From contig VFIW01000007.1 in the NCBI GenBank assembly GCA_006386115.1, forward strand, positions 20,456-84,455: 64,000 bases of DNA, given 5' to 3'. Every line of letters starts with the position of its first letter. Position 1 is the first letter of the stretch. The position numbers and the translations under genes were made by a program. The notes beneath the pieces were generated by a model. The model was not told where the DNA came from, did not search any database, and saw only the letters and a program-made list of their open reading frames with translations. This DNA comes from Globisporangium splendens. Lineage: Eukaryota > Oomycota > Peronosporomycetes > Pythiales > Pythiaceae. This document shows, one piece after another, positions 30,774 through 43,000 of the stretch.

Positions 30774-33020
30774 ATGGCGGACATCGAGATGGCGCCGCCG
30801 CCACCGCAGATCAATACGACAGACGCTGAGGATGCCAAAGATAAAGAAGAAGAGAGTGGCGCGCTGTCGCCCGCGGACGCAGCTGACGCGCCTGTGGTGA
30901 CGAAGCCGGCACCACTGACGGCGCTGACGCCCGAGATCCGCTGGCACTGCGGACCCACGGGACTCAACGAAGCCGTGCTCTCCATCGACTTCCTGCACGT
31001 TAATGGCGACAACAGCAAAGAAGGCGCCACCAAATCGCCGACCATTCTAGCGACCGGTGGTGCTGACAAGGAGATCAAGCTGTGGCGCGTGAGCGATGGT
31101 CTCAAGGACCACACGGGGCTGGAGTTTATCTTCTCGCTCTCGGGTCACGATCGCAGCGTCAACTGCGTGCGCTTCTCGCCCAACGGCGCGTTCCTGGCGT
31201 CCGCCAGTGACGACTCGACGATCATCCTGTGGGCCAAGCCGAAGACCGCGGTGGAGGACTGGGCGTGGGACAAGATCACGTCGTTCAGCGACGTCTCGCG
31301 CACGCTGCTGGTGTGCGGCCACAAGGGTGACATCACGGACCTTGCGTGGTCGCCTGACTCGTCGTTTCTGTGCTCGACGTCGGTCGACAATACGTCAGTG
31401 ATCTGGAATGCAGAGAAAGGAGAGGTGGAGGAACGACGCAAGGACCACACGCAGTACGTTCAAGGCGTGGCGTGGGATCCGCTGAACGAGTATCTCATCA
31501 CCGAAGGCAACGACCGCTCGTGCCGCGTGTACACGCTCAATGGCTTTGATCCCGTGAGCAGGTTGAGCACCAAGAAGGTCGCAAAGAGGTGCACATGCAT
31601 TCAGACTATCAAGACGCGCGAGCTCCCACTAGATCCAGCGAAACAAGTTGCAGCTCCTCCTGCCGCTGTGAAAGATGAAAAAGCAGACGCTGAATCCAGT
31701 GTCATCAAGCAGACGCCAGGCAGCACCTTGGAAGGCAGTGCAACGACCGGCGAGACTGCAAAAGCAGCTGTTCCGAAGCACCGCATGTTCCTCGACGATA
31801 CGTGTCCAGCCTTTGCACGAAGACCGACGTGGACACCCGATGGGAACTATTTCTTGGCCCCCACGGGCATCTTTCGTGCCACGGAGGCGTCGTCGCCAGT
31901 CAACACGGTCTACGCGTTTGCGCGAGGCAATCTGAGCGAGCCAACGCTGCATCTGCCAGGACAGGAGAAGGCGTCTCTTGGAGTACGCTGCAGTCCGCTG
32001 TTGTACGAACTGCGTCGACAGGAAGGTGACGAAGGCGCAGAAAGCAAGCCGACGCCGAATTTTTTCCAGACCCCGTACCGATCCGTGTTTGCAGTCATCA
32101 CACTGAACACTGTGATCATTTACGACACGCAGGTATGTGCAAAGAACAACGATTGCAGTTCTATTGCGAAGTAGAGGGGCTGATTCTATTGTTTGTTATG
32201 CTGTTGTCTCCGCAGCAAGTCCACCCGATCTGCACATTGAAGGACCTGCATTACGCCGACCTGACGGACGTGAGCTGGTCGCGAGATGGCCAGATGCTCA
32301 GTATCTCGTCCATGGACGGGTACTTGTCCTTCATCCAGTTTGAGGAAGGGTTCTTCGGCACACCAGTCTCCTCGAAAGGTTAGTGTTTGGCAGCAAGAGT
32401 TCGTCCTCGTTTCAAAATTCATTGCTCACTACTGCTGCTCATGCGTGCACCTATTCCATTAATTAGATCGCGTGGCGATGAACCAGCAAAAGATGCAAAC
32501 GATGTTTGCCACGCCAAAGCTCGCGCGCAAGAAGAGCAAGATGCACCCGACAACGACTGCCACCGCAGCTGAGGACCAGAATGGAAATGCAGTGAAAACA
32601 CCAGGTTCCGCAGCTAAGAAGAAGCAAAAAGTGACGACGCTGCAGGCGCGCAGTAAGAAATCAGAGCAGCCAAAGCCTTCGGAGGTTTCTCCAGGTGCGT
32701 TTGCTCCTGCTTCTTCGTCGCCTTCTGGTGTGAACACGCTGCAGGTGCGCAAGAAGCGGAAGATCACTCCCGTACTCGTCACAGCGACATCAACGCCGCC
32801 ACCACCTGCTCCTGCTGCTGCTCTAGCTGAAGATGTAAAAATGACGGAGGTGGTCTCAGAAACTCACGAATCTGCTGCGGTACCTGCGGGTGATGATGCT
32901 GAGGTTGAGTCTGCATCTTCGCCAATCTTAACGCCGGTGGAGACTGATTCGCCATCCTCTGTGGCAGTAGCAGTTCCACAGGCACAGGCGACCACAGAGG
33001 AAGCAGAAGAAGTTCTGTGA
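30774..33020 (+). CDS. CHAF1B: Chromatin assembly factor 1 subunit B (p60), WD40
   Basis: Exons 30774-32132, 32216-32378, 32467-33020 (691 aa). It starts with an acidic Pro-rich leader, then PEIRWH and a seven-blade WD40 array: LATGGADKEIKLW, GHDRSVNCVRFSPNG, LASASDDSTIILW, GHKGDITDLAWSPD, YVQGVAWDPLNEYL. Diagnostic for CAF-1 p60/Cac2/FAS2 (rather than HIRA) are MFLDDTCPAFARRPTWTPDG, YRSVFAVITLNTVIIYDTQ and LTDVSWSRDGQMLSISSMDGYLSFIQF. The last 200 residues are a low-complexity Lys/Ala/Pro/Glu tail. CAF-1 deposits H3-H4 behind replication forks with PCNA. EED lies 4 kb upstream and Timeless 20 kb downstream in the same window. Confidence 0.92.
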
Positions 33021-33464
33021 ACGGAAGCCCTGGCCACCTGATCGAGCTTTACGAACGACGGTCGTGTGAGTAGGCAGGAAAGAGAATATTTTCTGTGCAA
33101 CGCACCAATACGATGACTCTAAACTTGATCGTCGTTGAGTGAAGACGATCTGGATCAGATTTCCGCATTGGCGCAAACGCTCTGGTTTGTGCGGCTTTGC
33201 CTTGTTGTGGTTGTTTTGGCGCTTTCCTGCCACGCCACCGTCGAGAATGCTCGACAGCTGTGGCTTGCATCTGTCCCTGATGAAGGTGTAGCTCAGTTGG
33301 CCTTGCACTCCAAGTCCACCTCCACGTGCTTAATGACAATTGCATTCTTTTTTTTACAAACTCAAGGATACGCGGCTTAATCTCACGAATGTGAGCACAC
33401 TCTTAGTGACAAGACGGGTTCTTTACGTCGTCACGCTACGCACACTCACACTATCGGACGCTCG
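33021..33464. other. Convergent 3' intergenic region
   Basis: Between the stops of CAF-1 p60 (+) and the small membrane protein (-). No supported gene. Poly-T tract at 33349-33356. A tRNA A-box-like TAGCTCAGTTGG at 33289-33300 has no B-box partner. Confidence 0.4.
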
Positions 33465-33991
33465 TTACAGGAGACCCTTGCCCTGCGCGCCTGGCAGCTC
33501 GAACGCCTTGATGGTCTTGAACACTAGGAAGTAGCCGTACGCGCCGCCCAACCCGCCGAGCACGAGGATGTTGAGCCAATGCAGGCTCGAGTGGCTGTCG
33601 GGTGCTGACAGCTGCGCGCGCACGAGCGCCAGCGCCTGCAGCGAGAAGCAGATGCAGTACGCCTGACAGAACGTGCGCCGGATGAGCGCGTCGCTCACGA
33701 GCCGCGTGCGCCACACGAGCCACCCCTGCGCCAGCGTCAGCGCACCTAACAGCACACACATAAGAAGCAGCATGAGTTCGTCAGAAGGAAGCGTAGCTCT
33801 TTGAGGCATTGAGTATTGTGTGTCTTACCGTAGAGACGGATGAACTCGTGCGCAAAGTGCGTGTTGTTGGCATCACCGAGGATGGGCGAGAGCAGCGAGT
33901 GCGGCGTGAAGAAGCAGAAGACGCCCGAGAGGATCGCGAACGCCGCGTGTGCCGCGAACAACTGGTCCAGCTGGCGCCGCACCTCCTGCAT
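33465..33991 (-). CDS. Small four-helix membrane protein, unknown
   Basis: Exons 33991-33829 and 33745-33465 (147 aa). Four hydrophobic segments: AHAAFAILSGVFCFFTP, LYGALTLAQGWLVWRTR, RRTFCQAYCICFSLQALALV, LNILVLGGLGGAYGYFLVF. The layout, with a short loop HEFIRLYG between TM1 and TM2, is like the small four-TM DUF4345/TMEM type families. No catalytic motif. Its promoter region is shared with the divergent p24 gene. Confidence 0.6.
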
Positions 33992-34303
33992 CGTCGCGCC
34001 GGCCGGATATGACGGGAGCTTTTTTCGGAATTGAATGCGGCAAACAGCGCAATATGACGTGGACGCATTGGCTCTCTACCCTCCATCTCGAGTATGATTT
34101 ATTTGAGCCAACTATCACATTTCTACAGGTGTTTTATATAGTATAATGAATGCAATACGCGTTTCATAGCAATTATGAGCTTTAAAAAGAACGTAGACAG
34201 ATCTGTCTCCTCATGTGGACCACATGGTGCTCTGCCTCGAAACTGTCCAAAACCCAAACACCGAGTCAAAACCCAACTCAAGATCGGCAACGCAGAAGCG
34301 AGA
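33992..34303. promoter_or_regulatory. Divergent promoter region, small membrane protein / p24
   Basis: 312 bases, no gene supported. AT-rich stretch at 34090-34190. An in-frame open stretch from 34175 precedes the p24 ATG but is not needed for the signal peptide. Confidence 0.35.
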
Positions 34304-35156
34304 ATGGCGCCACCCACGCACGCTCTCCGGCGTCCTCTGCTGCTGCTGCTGGCGCTTCTGGCGCTCCTGCTGCAGATCGCGAATGCCATCCACGTGGCGG
34401 TCCCGTCGTCGTCGTCCGAGTGCTTCTCTGTGGAAGCCGAGCAGTTCAAGCACGGCATCTCGCTCAACTACGAGGTGCTGCACGGCGTGGCCGAGTGGTT
34501 CCGCACAGAGCTCACGGACGGCAAGGGCAAGCAGATCTTCGAGCAGTCGGGTTCGTCGGGGCGGTACGTGGCGCCCATCGGCGATGGCGGCGGCATCCAC
34601 ACGGTGTGCTTCAGGAACGAGGTGCACGCCGTCGGCGACGTCGTCGTCGGCTTCTCCTTCCACGCGGACGACCCAAGCCACGAGGTGCTCTCGAACGCTG
34701 ACGCCACCAAGATCAGTACGTTGAGCATGGCGTTGCGATGAGGGGGACATTTGTTTCTATATGAAATGAGGTACTGACGCATTGATGGTTTTATGCATTG
34801 CGCTGTGCTGGGTGTATAGAGCAAGTGCAGGAGCTGGAGGACCTCGTGTACGAGCTGTCGGTGCATCTGGACACGGTCAAGGACACGCAGTCGTATATGA
34901 AGACCATCAAGCAGCACCACCTCCAAGGTAAGAAGGAGAGCGCTTAAGCCCTGCCTTTTTACTGAGAAGACTCAACGCGACACTGACGCTGTCATTCTCT
35001 ATCTACGCTTCATATATCCATGTGTACGTAGTGCTCGAGAGCACGCACAGCCGCGTCATGTGGTGGAGCTGCCTGGAGGCCGCCGTGCTCCTCGTTCTCT
35101 CCGTCTGGCAGCTCGCATTCCTGCGGCGCACTCTGGAAGTGCGTCGCCTGCTCTAA
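34304..35156 (+). CDS. p24 / TMED family cargo receptor (emp24-gp25L)
   Basis: Exons 34304-34715, 34820-34927, 35032-35156 (214 aa). A signal peptide (RPLLLLLALLALLLQIANA) leads to a GOLD domain with the two expected cysteines (SSSSECFSVEAEQ and IHTVCFRNE). A coiled coil follows (KQVQELEDLVYELSVHLDTV), then a single TM (SCLEAAVLLVLSVWQLAFL) and a short tail RRTLEVRRLL. p24 proteins cycle between ER and Golgi as cargo receptors in COPI/COPII vesicles. The tail aligns with the beta/TMED2-type K/R-R-F-F-E-V-R-R-V-V, but the Phe-Phe pair is replaced by Thr-Leu, which should weaken coat binding. Confidence 0.88.
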
Positions 35157-35271
35157 CAGCGTCCACTCTCATATAGGAGCATCAGTCCACGATGTACTGG
35201 AATAAATGAATCCTTTTCCCATATCAAAACACCCAACACTGCGTACCATAAACGGTCCATCTTATTGTTGA

Positions 35272-36960
<1,689 letters not shown>

Positions 36961-37350
36961 GCTGCGAGGCAATGCAACAAGAAATCGAAGTGACAGACAA
37001 ACGAAAAAAGAAAAAAATGACAGCGACAAATAGAGTAACCACTTGTCGTCCTGAGAGCTTTGCGCGCGCTGTCAGTTTTGTCATTTCCGGGCTGCGCAGG
37101 CACAAGTGAATGAGGCGAAGAGCGCAGGTTTGCTGAGTATCCAGATGAACCTATTCATCATTCTGAGCGTCTGTAAGCGACAAAATGATGGTCTTGTTCA
37201 CGACAGGAAGCAGGCTGTGACCACTTGTACCTCGTCGTGGCGCACTCGCATTTTCTCATCACACCCTCGCTGCTCGACACGTTTATCCACTAGTTGAATG
37301 TGGTCGGTCACCCACGTTGAGTCTCAGGACCACTTGTTGGTGAGGTACTA
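36961..37350. other. Convergent 3' intergenic region
   Basis: Between the stops of TyrRS (+) and the CBS-domain gene (-). No gene supported. Confidence 0.4.
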
Positions 37351-39726
37351 TCACATTCTCGTCTTCTGCGGAGCTGAGGGCATGGTCGCAGCGTGATGCT
37401 CTTGCAACAGCAGCAGGAATAAATCGGTCGCTCGGACCACCCCAGTGGGTGTCTTGTGCTCGCTGTCACCATCAGCTCCATCTTTCTCTCGAATGAATAT
37501 GCGGTTCGCATTGCCATCGACCATGTCGCGAAGCACACGAGCAAGGGAGCTATCGGAGGATGCAAATTGAGCGTTCGGTAGCAGTGGAGAGGCGTCCACC
37601 AACGAGCAAAGCAGAGGCGGCAGAGGAGAACTCGAGTCGATGTTGCCTTCCAAGGTTACTCCTGCCCACACATTGTAGGACTGCACGAAAAAGGCGGGGA
37701 AAGCGGCAGCGCTGCACCATTTCAAGCATACACACACAACCTTAGTGAAAAAGCAGCTCTGAATTGGAACCAACGTTAGGTAGATTGGTCATCTCGTTTT
37801 ATCGCACCTGAGCACTTTCGAGACCGTGGTATCGTTTGCTGGCACGAGTAATCCAGCGAGGTTTCGCCGTTGCATGGTTGCAAAGCCCTCGCACACTGAG
37901 GTCCCTGGCGTCACAGTCGCTGGTGCGTAAAAGTACGATGGAAAGGATCGCAGCGGATAGAGTTCTTTACCCTCTACACAGCAGCACATAGGTCACGCAA
38001 TTGGCAGTGGATAATGGCTGGTGTCGCAGCATACATAACGTATCGAATAGCGTGAGGTCCTCCTCGATTCATTTGAGCAGCGTAGATACCGAAAAGGTGC
38101 CAAGAAGCAGACTATTGGTATTGTCTGATGTATCAGCGATCACGCGAACGCACTCGGCGCCACAGGCGAAGCGCAAGCGCACGTTGAAGAAGGCTTCGTC
38201 CTCGCGAATGTACTGGAACGGGTGCTGGTTTGTCGCCGGTCTACTGCCGCTGCCGGAGCAAAAGTGCAGCACGTCGCGCAGCGAAGCCTCTCCACACTTT
38301 CGGATCGCGCACTCGACGCTGTAGGTCTCTTTGCCGCGGTCAGAACCTTTTTGCGTACTGTCCTGGGGAAAAAAGGGACAAGAAGAAGCTGCCTCGGCAA
38401 AACAAAACGCACAATGTTAGTTGCAATGAATGGTCGAGGCAGCCACAAGGCGATGCTCGTTACCTGAGAGAGTTGGCGGACGACAGCAATCCAGCACGAT
38501 GGCCAGCGTCGTCGCCTGCGTCGTGTCCGCTGGACTCCAACACGATCACTGCCGTCGTCTTCCTCGCCTCCATTTCGCGAAGCGCATGCACACATTCCAC
38601 GCTTGAACGAAGTTCCAAATGCGTTTGCTGCCAGAAATGCGCATAGTCGCGCGCCTAACAAGCAAAAAGACAGACGGATTCGTTGGATACTGATCGAGTT
38701 TTCTAGGTTTCCAGGCGACACGTACTTTGAGCGTCCAAAGCAGCGAATCTGAGGGCATCGGGAACGACGAGGCGGCTCGCGAGAGCATCTTGGGCTTATC
38801 GGCGGTGCTTGTGGCATCGGAGCCGCGGCTCGGCGTCGGCGCCAGCGCGAGACTCATATTCTGGGCTCGCTGGAGCTCTATACTGAATGCTACAAGGTGT
38901 GGTTATTGAAAAGCAATCGGTATATACTGTGGTGAACGGCGAGCATAAAGCCTCTGGAACCATAACGACTTACCTTCAACAAGAGCGTGGATGTCGTGCA
39001 GGTATCCGCTGATGGTGGCTGTTGTGAAGCAAATGTCGTACGCGTCACGCACTGACACCAACTTGCTCTCGTCTTCGCTTCCGAACGCGTCCTAACAAAG
39101 CGAACAAGGTAGAATCAAGTAGAAATTCCACAATCTTCGTACAAGATGCAAGGAATGCGCAACTACACATAGCAAGCAAACAGTCATACCTCAATAACAC
39201 GCACAACGTCGCTTGGGATCTCGTCGGCGAGGTTGAGTATGAGCTGCAGTGCGAGCAGAAAGTCGTGGATCGCCACGCGCGTCTTGCCGACGCTCAGTTG
39301 ACCGACGGCATCCGTGTAGAGTCGCAGGATGAACGTGATCTTCGCGTGCAAGTCAGCGTTCACGACAAGTGCGATGGCGCAAAACGCTTGGTGCGCGCAG
39401 ATCAGATTGTGCACTCTGTCACTCCCGTCGTCATCGTCTCCGTCGAGAAAGAACTCGAAATGCGGATCAACATCAGCCACGAGCATGCCGAACACTTCCT
39501 CAAACTGCGCAAGACGCAGGTGACGCGGGTACACCGCCACGTCTGGACGGAACCTTTTGCCTCTTGCATCTTCTCTATATTCGTCATCGTAATCGTCTCT
39601 TCCAAGGGGACCTCGGAAGATCTGCGCGCACTCTTCCAGCGTCTTGATCGAGTGGTCGATATACTCGGCGAGCAGCTCGCGGTGCTGCGGGTCGTCGAGA
39701 CCATGGGAACTCAGGGCGGCCCCCAT
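37351..39726 (-). CDS. Myristoyl / EF-hand-like / CBS-domain protein, unknown function
   Basis: Multi-exon minus gene. Firm exons: 39726-39190, 39091-38974, 38889-38726, 38654-38464; later coding blocks about 38362-38085, 37980-37798 and 37785-37351 have unresolved joins. It starts MGAALSSH, matching the N-myristoylation rule (Gly2, Ser6). The N-terminal 180 residues are helical and look like a calcium-sensor fold with degenerate EF loops (HFEFFLDGDDDDGSDRV; KITFILRLYTDAVGQLS). The C-terminal part has CBS-like pairs: LYPLRSFPSYFYAP..VCEGFATMQRRNLAGLLVP and LPNAQFASSDSSLARVLRDMVDGNANRIFI...PTGVVRATDLFLLL. CBS pairs bind adenylates and recall AMPK-gamma. A membrane-tethered Ca2+/nucleotide sensor is a hypothesis only. 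Confidence 0.6.
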
Positions 39727-39946
39727 GGGACTATATCAGCAGCTGCAACCGTTAACTCAACGGAGCTGTTCCAGTACTCAGTTTCCGCGTTTCGCGTCGT
39801 TTCGAACGTGTGCGTCAACTTTTTTGGCCTCAATTTCGCCATGGGTCCACGCATTCCGAAACGATCTGTGACTGAAGAGCGCAACGCATCGCTTCTTTTC
39901 CAATAGAAAGACCGCCTCACACTGCGTCAGCTGTGCTCTTGCTGGC

Positions 39947-41818
39947 ATGGCGGACGAGTCAAGTCCTCTGCTGCCCCCTATGTCGATATGGCAGGAGTTT
40001 GTGCACCTCTCGTCCATGGCGGTGCAGGTGAGTCTCTCGATGGTAGCTCGCGTCGCGCTCACGTCCATCGACTCGATCTACTTGGGTCACCTGGGGGTTC
40101 AGGAACTCGCCGCGGTGTCGCTCGTGCAGGTCTGGACGAGTGTGCCGCTCATGGCGGTCTGGGCTTCAGCGTCGGTATTGATCACCGTACATTTTCCTGT
40201 TCAGTCAATTCTCGTTCTTGTTGACCACAGTACCATCGTCATGATACTCGTCTGCACTATGGAAATGTGTAGCTTTGCGGGCAATCGTGGGGCGCTGGGA
40301 ATCGCGAGTTGACGGGCGTGTGGCTCCAGTTTGGCGTGATCATCACGAGTGTCCTCTCGTCCCCGTGTTCATCTGGTACTGGTGCCTCGGCTACGTGCTC
40401 GAGTACTCGACGGACGACCCGCGTGTGATCGGGTTGGCCGCCAGGTTTGCGCGCGCGCTGTCGTTTCGATCCTGCCATCGCTCCTATATGCTTGCCAGAG
40501 GTAATGATACTAAAGCTGCTGCAGACGGACTAAAAGTCTTCTCCTGACCATTGTCTCTCACTCCCTCTCTTTCATTAAAGGCAGTACTTTCAGGCGCTCG
40601 GCATCCTGCTCCCGACAACGGTCGTGGGCGTCACGTCCATCTGTACCGCGATCGCCACCAACTACGTGTTCATCTACGGTCTCGGCGGCGCGTGGTCCGG
40701 TCTGGGCTTCATCGGCTCGCCTCTGTCCACGGTCTTTGCGTCCTGGTTCCAGCCGACGGCGCTGTTTCTCTACAACTGCGACTACAGAAAGTACCACCTG
40801 CGCGCCTGGGGCGACTGGAATCGCAAGACACTCACACTCTGTCGCTTCAAGGCGTTCACCACGATCGCGGGGCCGATCGCCGGCAACAGCTTCGCGTCCA
40901 ACCTCGCGAACGCCCTCGTGTCGCTCGTCGCGGCCAAGCTCGGCGCGCAGACGATCGCAGCCAACGCCGTGATCTCGGGCATGTGGGGCATGCTCTGGGC
41001 ACTCTCCTGGGGCTACGGCTGCGCGACGCAAGTGCGCGTGGCCAACTACCTCGGCACCGGTGAGCCGCAGCGCGCGCAGCAGGTCGCGCGCCTGGGGTTC
41101 CTGTGCACGTTCATCGTCGTGTCGCTGCTCGCGGTCGTCACGAGCCGCTTCGACCGCGACGTCGTTGCCATCTACACCAACGACGAGCAGCTCATGGCGA
41201 CGTGCCAGCAGGTGCTGCCGATCTTCATCTGCGTGTACTTCCTCGAGTCCATCGAGATGCTCTGCGGCGGCGTGCTCACGGGCATGAGGTACGTCCCTTT
41301 AGCAACAGCAGCATGCAGATTCGTGCTAACTACCAAACTGTACTGCAGCCAAGTCAAGGTGATCTTCTGGACGAGCACCATCGCGACGTGGTGCATCAAC
41401 GTGCCCGTGGCGTACGTAGGCGGCATCACGCTCGGCTTTGGGTTCCCGGCGCTCTGGTGCGGCGTGCTGTTTATGGAGATCGTCAAGCTGCTCACGTACG
41501 CCACGTGTCTCGTGCGCCGTGCGTGCCATGGAGGTCGCACCCGAGGAGACGCAGGCCGAGCTCGAGAAATGCACCGTCAACTACATCACGGCCGTGGTGC
41601 GTGCGTCCATCGTTGCCTTCTTCTCTCGGTCTTGTTCAAACGCTTATGCGTACATGTATTGTATGTGCATATAGGTGGGCTCGCAGCCGACGGGGTACAC
41701 CGCGTCGATCCCCGAGTCGCGCACGCCGCCGCTCAGCACCGCGTACGCGCGGCAGAAGAAGATGGCGCAGCTCGAGCGCAGCTCCAGCTTCCCACCACAC
41801 TCGTCACAGTTGCTATGA
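39947..41818 (+). CDS. MATE-family efflux transporter with frame breaks
   Basis: Exons 39947-40186, 40273-40500, 40581-41288, 41349-41596, 41675-41818 by homology. Typical MATE features: LTSIDSIYLGHLGVQELAAVSL, LCGQSWGAGNRELTGVWLQ, LRQYFQALGILLP, GPIAGNSFASNLANALVSLVAAKLGAQTIAANAV, and a second-half repeat GGVLTGM..QVKVIFWTSTIATW. Twelve TM segments are expected for Na+/H+-coupled export of organic cations or toxins. Exon 2 needs two single-base additions to stay in frame: one in CCCC at 40361-40364 and one in TTT at 40464-40466. A third break (net +1) lies near 41511-41527. Splice sites are otherwise intact, so assembly error fits better than gene death for the first two. Confidence 0.8.
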
Positions 41819-41982
41819 TCCAGAAATGTTTGCAATTACCATCCAATCAAAGAGTATTGTTTTCCATTTGATTGTCAATTAAGTCTTTTGATTGGTTGAA
41901 AAGTGGATATTTCTCGTCTCGCCGTCATTTTGTGAACAGTTGGAGAAAGCAACGAAAGAGGCAAGCAGCTCCGATATCCAAG

Positions 41983-42609
41983 ATGCACGACGAGCAGGAG
42001 CCCGTGGGCAAGTGGGCGCAGCGCAAGGAGGCCAAGCGCAACATGTACCTTACCAGCACCGATAACGTGCGTGTGGCCCGACGCGGTGGTTCTGGTGGCG
42101 CCTCCGCCTCTGCGGCGCAGTGCCAAAAGTGCCTCAAGACCGGCCACTGGACGTACGAGTGCAAGAACGACGCCGTCTACCTGAAGCGCGCGTCGCGGTC
42201 GCAACAGCTCAAGAACCCGAAGCTTCGTCAGCCGTTCAACGAGGACAAGCCGCCAGTCACGGCCAAAGAGGAGGAAGAGCTGCAGCAAAAGCAGCAGACC
42301 GCCGCGCTCCGCAAGCAGGGCAAGAAGAGCAGCGACAAGACGAAAAAGAAGAGCAGGACGTCGGTCTCTAAGACGCGCAGGAAGCACAAATACAGCAGCA
42401 GCGATAGTGATAGCAGCAGTAGCGACTCGTCGTCGGATTCGGATTCAGACTCGAGCTCCGGCAGTTCGTCGTCCGGTTCGGACTCGTATTCGGACTCGTC
42501 GAGCAGCTCGTCTTCCTCTTCTTCCGGGTCGTCCTCGTCTTCAGACGACAGCTCGAGCGAAGACGAGTCGCCGCAAAAGCACCGCTCCAAAAGACGCCGA
42601 AAGGACTAA
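41983..42609 (+). CDS. ZCCHC10: ZCCHC10-like zinc-knuckle protein
   Basis: Single exon, 208 aa from the ATG at 41983. One CCHC knuckle, CQKCLKTGHWTYEC (C-x2-C-x4-H-x4-C), with the flanking TYECKNDAVYLKRASRSQQLKNP typical of ZCCHC10. A Gln/Glu/Lys-rich helix follows, then a 100-residue Ser/Asp/Glu-rich low-complexity tail ending KHRSKRRRKD. Expected nuclear and RNA- or chromatin-associated; the molecular role of ZCCHC10 is poorly known. An upstream in-frame start is not supported because those residues are not conserved-looking. Confidence 0.85.
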   Translation: MHDEQEPVGKWAQRKEAKRNMYLTSTDNVRVARRGGSGGASASAAQCQKCLKTGHWTYECKNDAVYLKRASRSQQLKNPKLRQPFNEDKPPVTAKEEEELQQKQQTAALRKQGKKSSDKTKKKSRTSVSKTRRKHKYSSSDSDSSSSDSSSDSDSDSSSGSSSSGSDSYSDSSSSSSSSSSGSSSSSDDSSSEDESPQKHRSKRRRKD

Positions 42610-43000
42610 GTCACCGCATGTGGCACACAGCGGACAATGAACGCGAACGCATGCACCCGTTGTGAGAGACTTCGACATCCCACCCATAGAAGCAAGACCG
42701 AGACAAAAGCACAAATGGTAGGCAAAGTGAAGACGCAAGACAATGCAAATTCATGTTTTTTTTGTGTATTTCTTATTCGTTTTTCTTGAATGCCGACTCC
42801 AATGCTGGTGCTGTGATAATCGAGTGGCTTCCTTGCCACTTGCTTCAGCAGCACTAACAGGAAAGCCACGAGTATCATTTTCGCTTCCATACTTGGCTAA
42901 ATCGTCCAGCTTTTTCGTTCCTCGAGTCATACTTCGCACCCGAATAGCTCTCACGAGAGGGCATGCGAAAGATACCTGTCTGCTCTTCAAGCGAATGCAT
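42610..43000. other. Convergent 3' intergenic region
   Basis: Between the stops of ZCCHC10 (+) and PSMB4 (-). No gene supported. T-rich, with an eight-T run at 42755-42762. Confidence 0.4.

Noticed and set aside
33289..33300. tRNA A-box match TAGCTCAGTTGG
   Set aside because: No B box (GGTTCGANNCC) within 100 bases downstream and no cloverleaf can be drawn.
42372..42600. Possible transferred or viral Ser-rich repeat in ZCCHC10 tail
   Set aside because: It is an in-frame low-complexity tail typical of nuclear proteins; no sign of separate origin.
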